Origin: Methylocystaceae bacterium
Lineage (GTDB): Bacteria > Pseudomonadota > Alphaproteobacteria > Rhizobiales > Beijerinckiaceae
Reading direction: 5' to 3'
DNA: 5,868 nucleotides
NCBI GenBank assembly: GCA_003152255.1
Contig: PLZT01000741.1
Span: 1-5,868, forward strand
Under the pieces are notes generated by a model. That model worked only from the letters and a program-made list of their open reading frames with translations, was not told the origin of the DNA and searched no databases. Shown here piece after piece: positions 5,788-5,868 of this stretch. The translations under genes and the position numbers were made by a program. Each line of letters starts with the position of its first letter. Position 1 is the first letter of the stretch.

Positions 5788-5868
5788 CGTTCGCGCCGGC
5801 CCCGGCCGCGCGGCGCCTCGAACCAAGAAGACCGGAACACAACTCGCCGTGCCCGACAAAAGCGTCTT

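Larger units (their letters stand above)
5379..5868. other. 490-bp region without a supported protein gene, upstream of dxs
   Basis: No frame here is convincing as a protein gene. The minus-strand frames at 5573-5859 are arginine-rich and cross the terminator hairpin. The plus-strand frame 5521-5742 (73 residues) has middling GC at third positions, no recognisable domain, and overlaps the dxs leader. What can be supported is the possible dxs leader (5401-5476), a TATAAT box on the plus strand (5589-5594), a 12-bp perfect palindrome (5604-5615), several small hairpins, and an intrinsic terminator (5752-5787). At the right edge a GTG at 5850 begins a short open frame (VPDKSV) that could be the start of another gene, but six codons are too few to judge. 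Confidence 0.6.

Noticed and set aside
5790..5850. tRNA-like T-arm (GGTTCGAGGCGCC on the minus strand)
   Set aside because: No matching acceptor, anticodon or D arm is found at the right spacing.
5573..5859. Two minus-strand frames of about 90 codons upstream of dxs
   Set aside because: They are arginine- and alanine-rich, lack any family motif such as those of XseB, and run through the plus-strand terminator.
5850..5868. GTG at 5850 as the start of a further plus-strand gene
   Set aside because: Only six codons (VPDKSV) are visible and no good Shine-Dalgarno lies close by.

Overview
The window looks like a high-GC alphaproteobacterial chromosome, most likely Hyphomicrobiales. The reasons are a canonical alphaproteobacterial 6S RNA lying directly in front of a 5-formyltetrahydrofolate cyclo-ligase gene, an extensin-like lipoprotein, and a DXS protein that reads like those of Rhodopseudomonas, Methylocella and relatives (recalled, not searched). 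Real genes here mostly have strongly GC-rich third codon positions. The content is ordinary core metabolism; I see no mobile element, CRISPR array, prophage or defence system.

Layout from left to right. Bases 1-1411 (minus) hold glycerol kinase glpK, with its last roughly 30 codons beyond the left edge. A divergent spacer of about 180 bp separates it from the 6S RNA gene ssrS (about 1592-1742, plus), which is followed within about 10 nt by the 5-formyl-THF cyclo-ligase gene (1751-2332, plus). After a 205-bp spacer comes a lipoprotein with an extensin-like C-terminal domain (2538-3401, plus). It converges on dxs (3450-5378, minus), which encodes 1-deoxy-D-xylulose-5-phosphate synthase. The last 490 bp (5379-5868) hold no convincing protein gene. 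They do contain a possible structured dxs leader, a perfect TATAAT box on the plus strand, and a strong intrinsic terminator on the plus strand. Together the last two suggest an undescribed small RNA of about 190 nt.

Functional links are loose. GlpK makes glycerol 3-phosphate. 6S RNA sequesters housekeeping RNA polymerase, and the cyclo-ligase salvages 5-formyl-THF; these two form the conserved ssrS-ygfA pair. DXS makes the first committed isoprenoid precursor, which also feeds thiamine and pyridoxal synthesis. The most notable observations are the candidate small RNA at 5601-5787, the steep codon-usage gradient at the 5' end of dxs together with its non-AUG start and possible structured leader, the GDS variant of the thiamine-diphosphate motif in DXS, and the near-contact of 6S RNA with the cyclo-ligase start codon.
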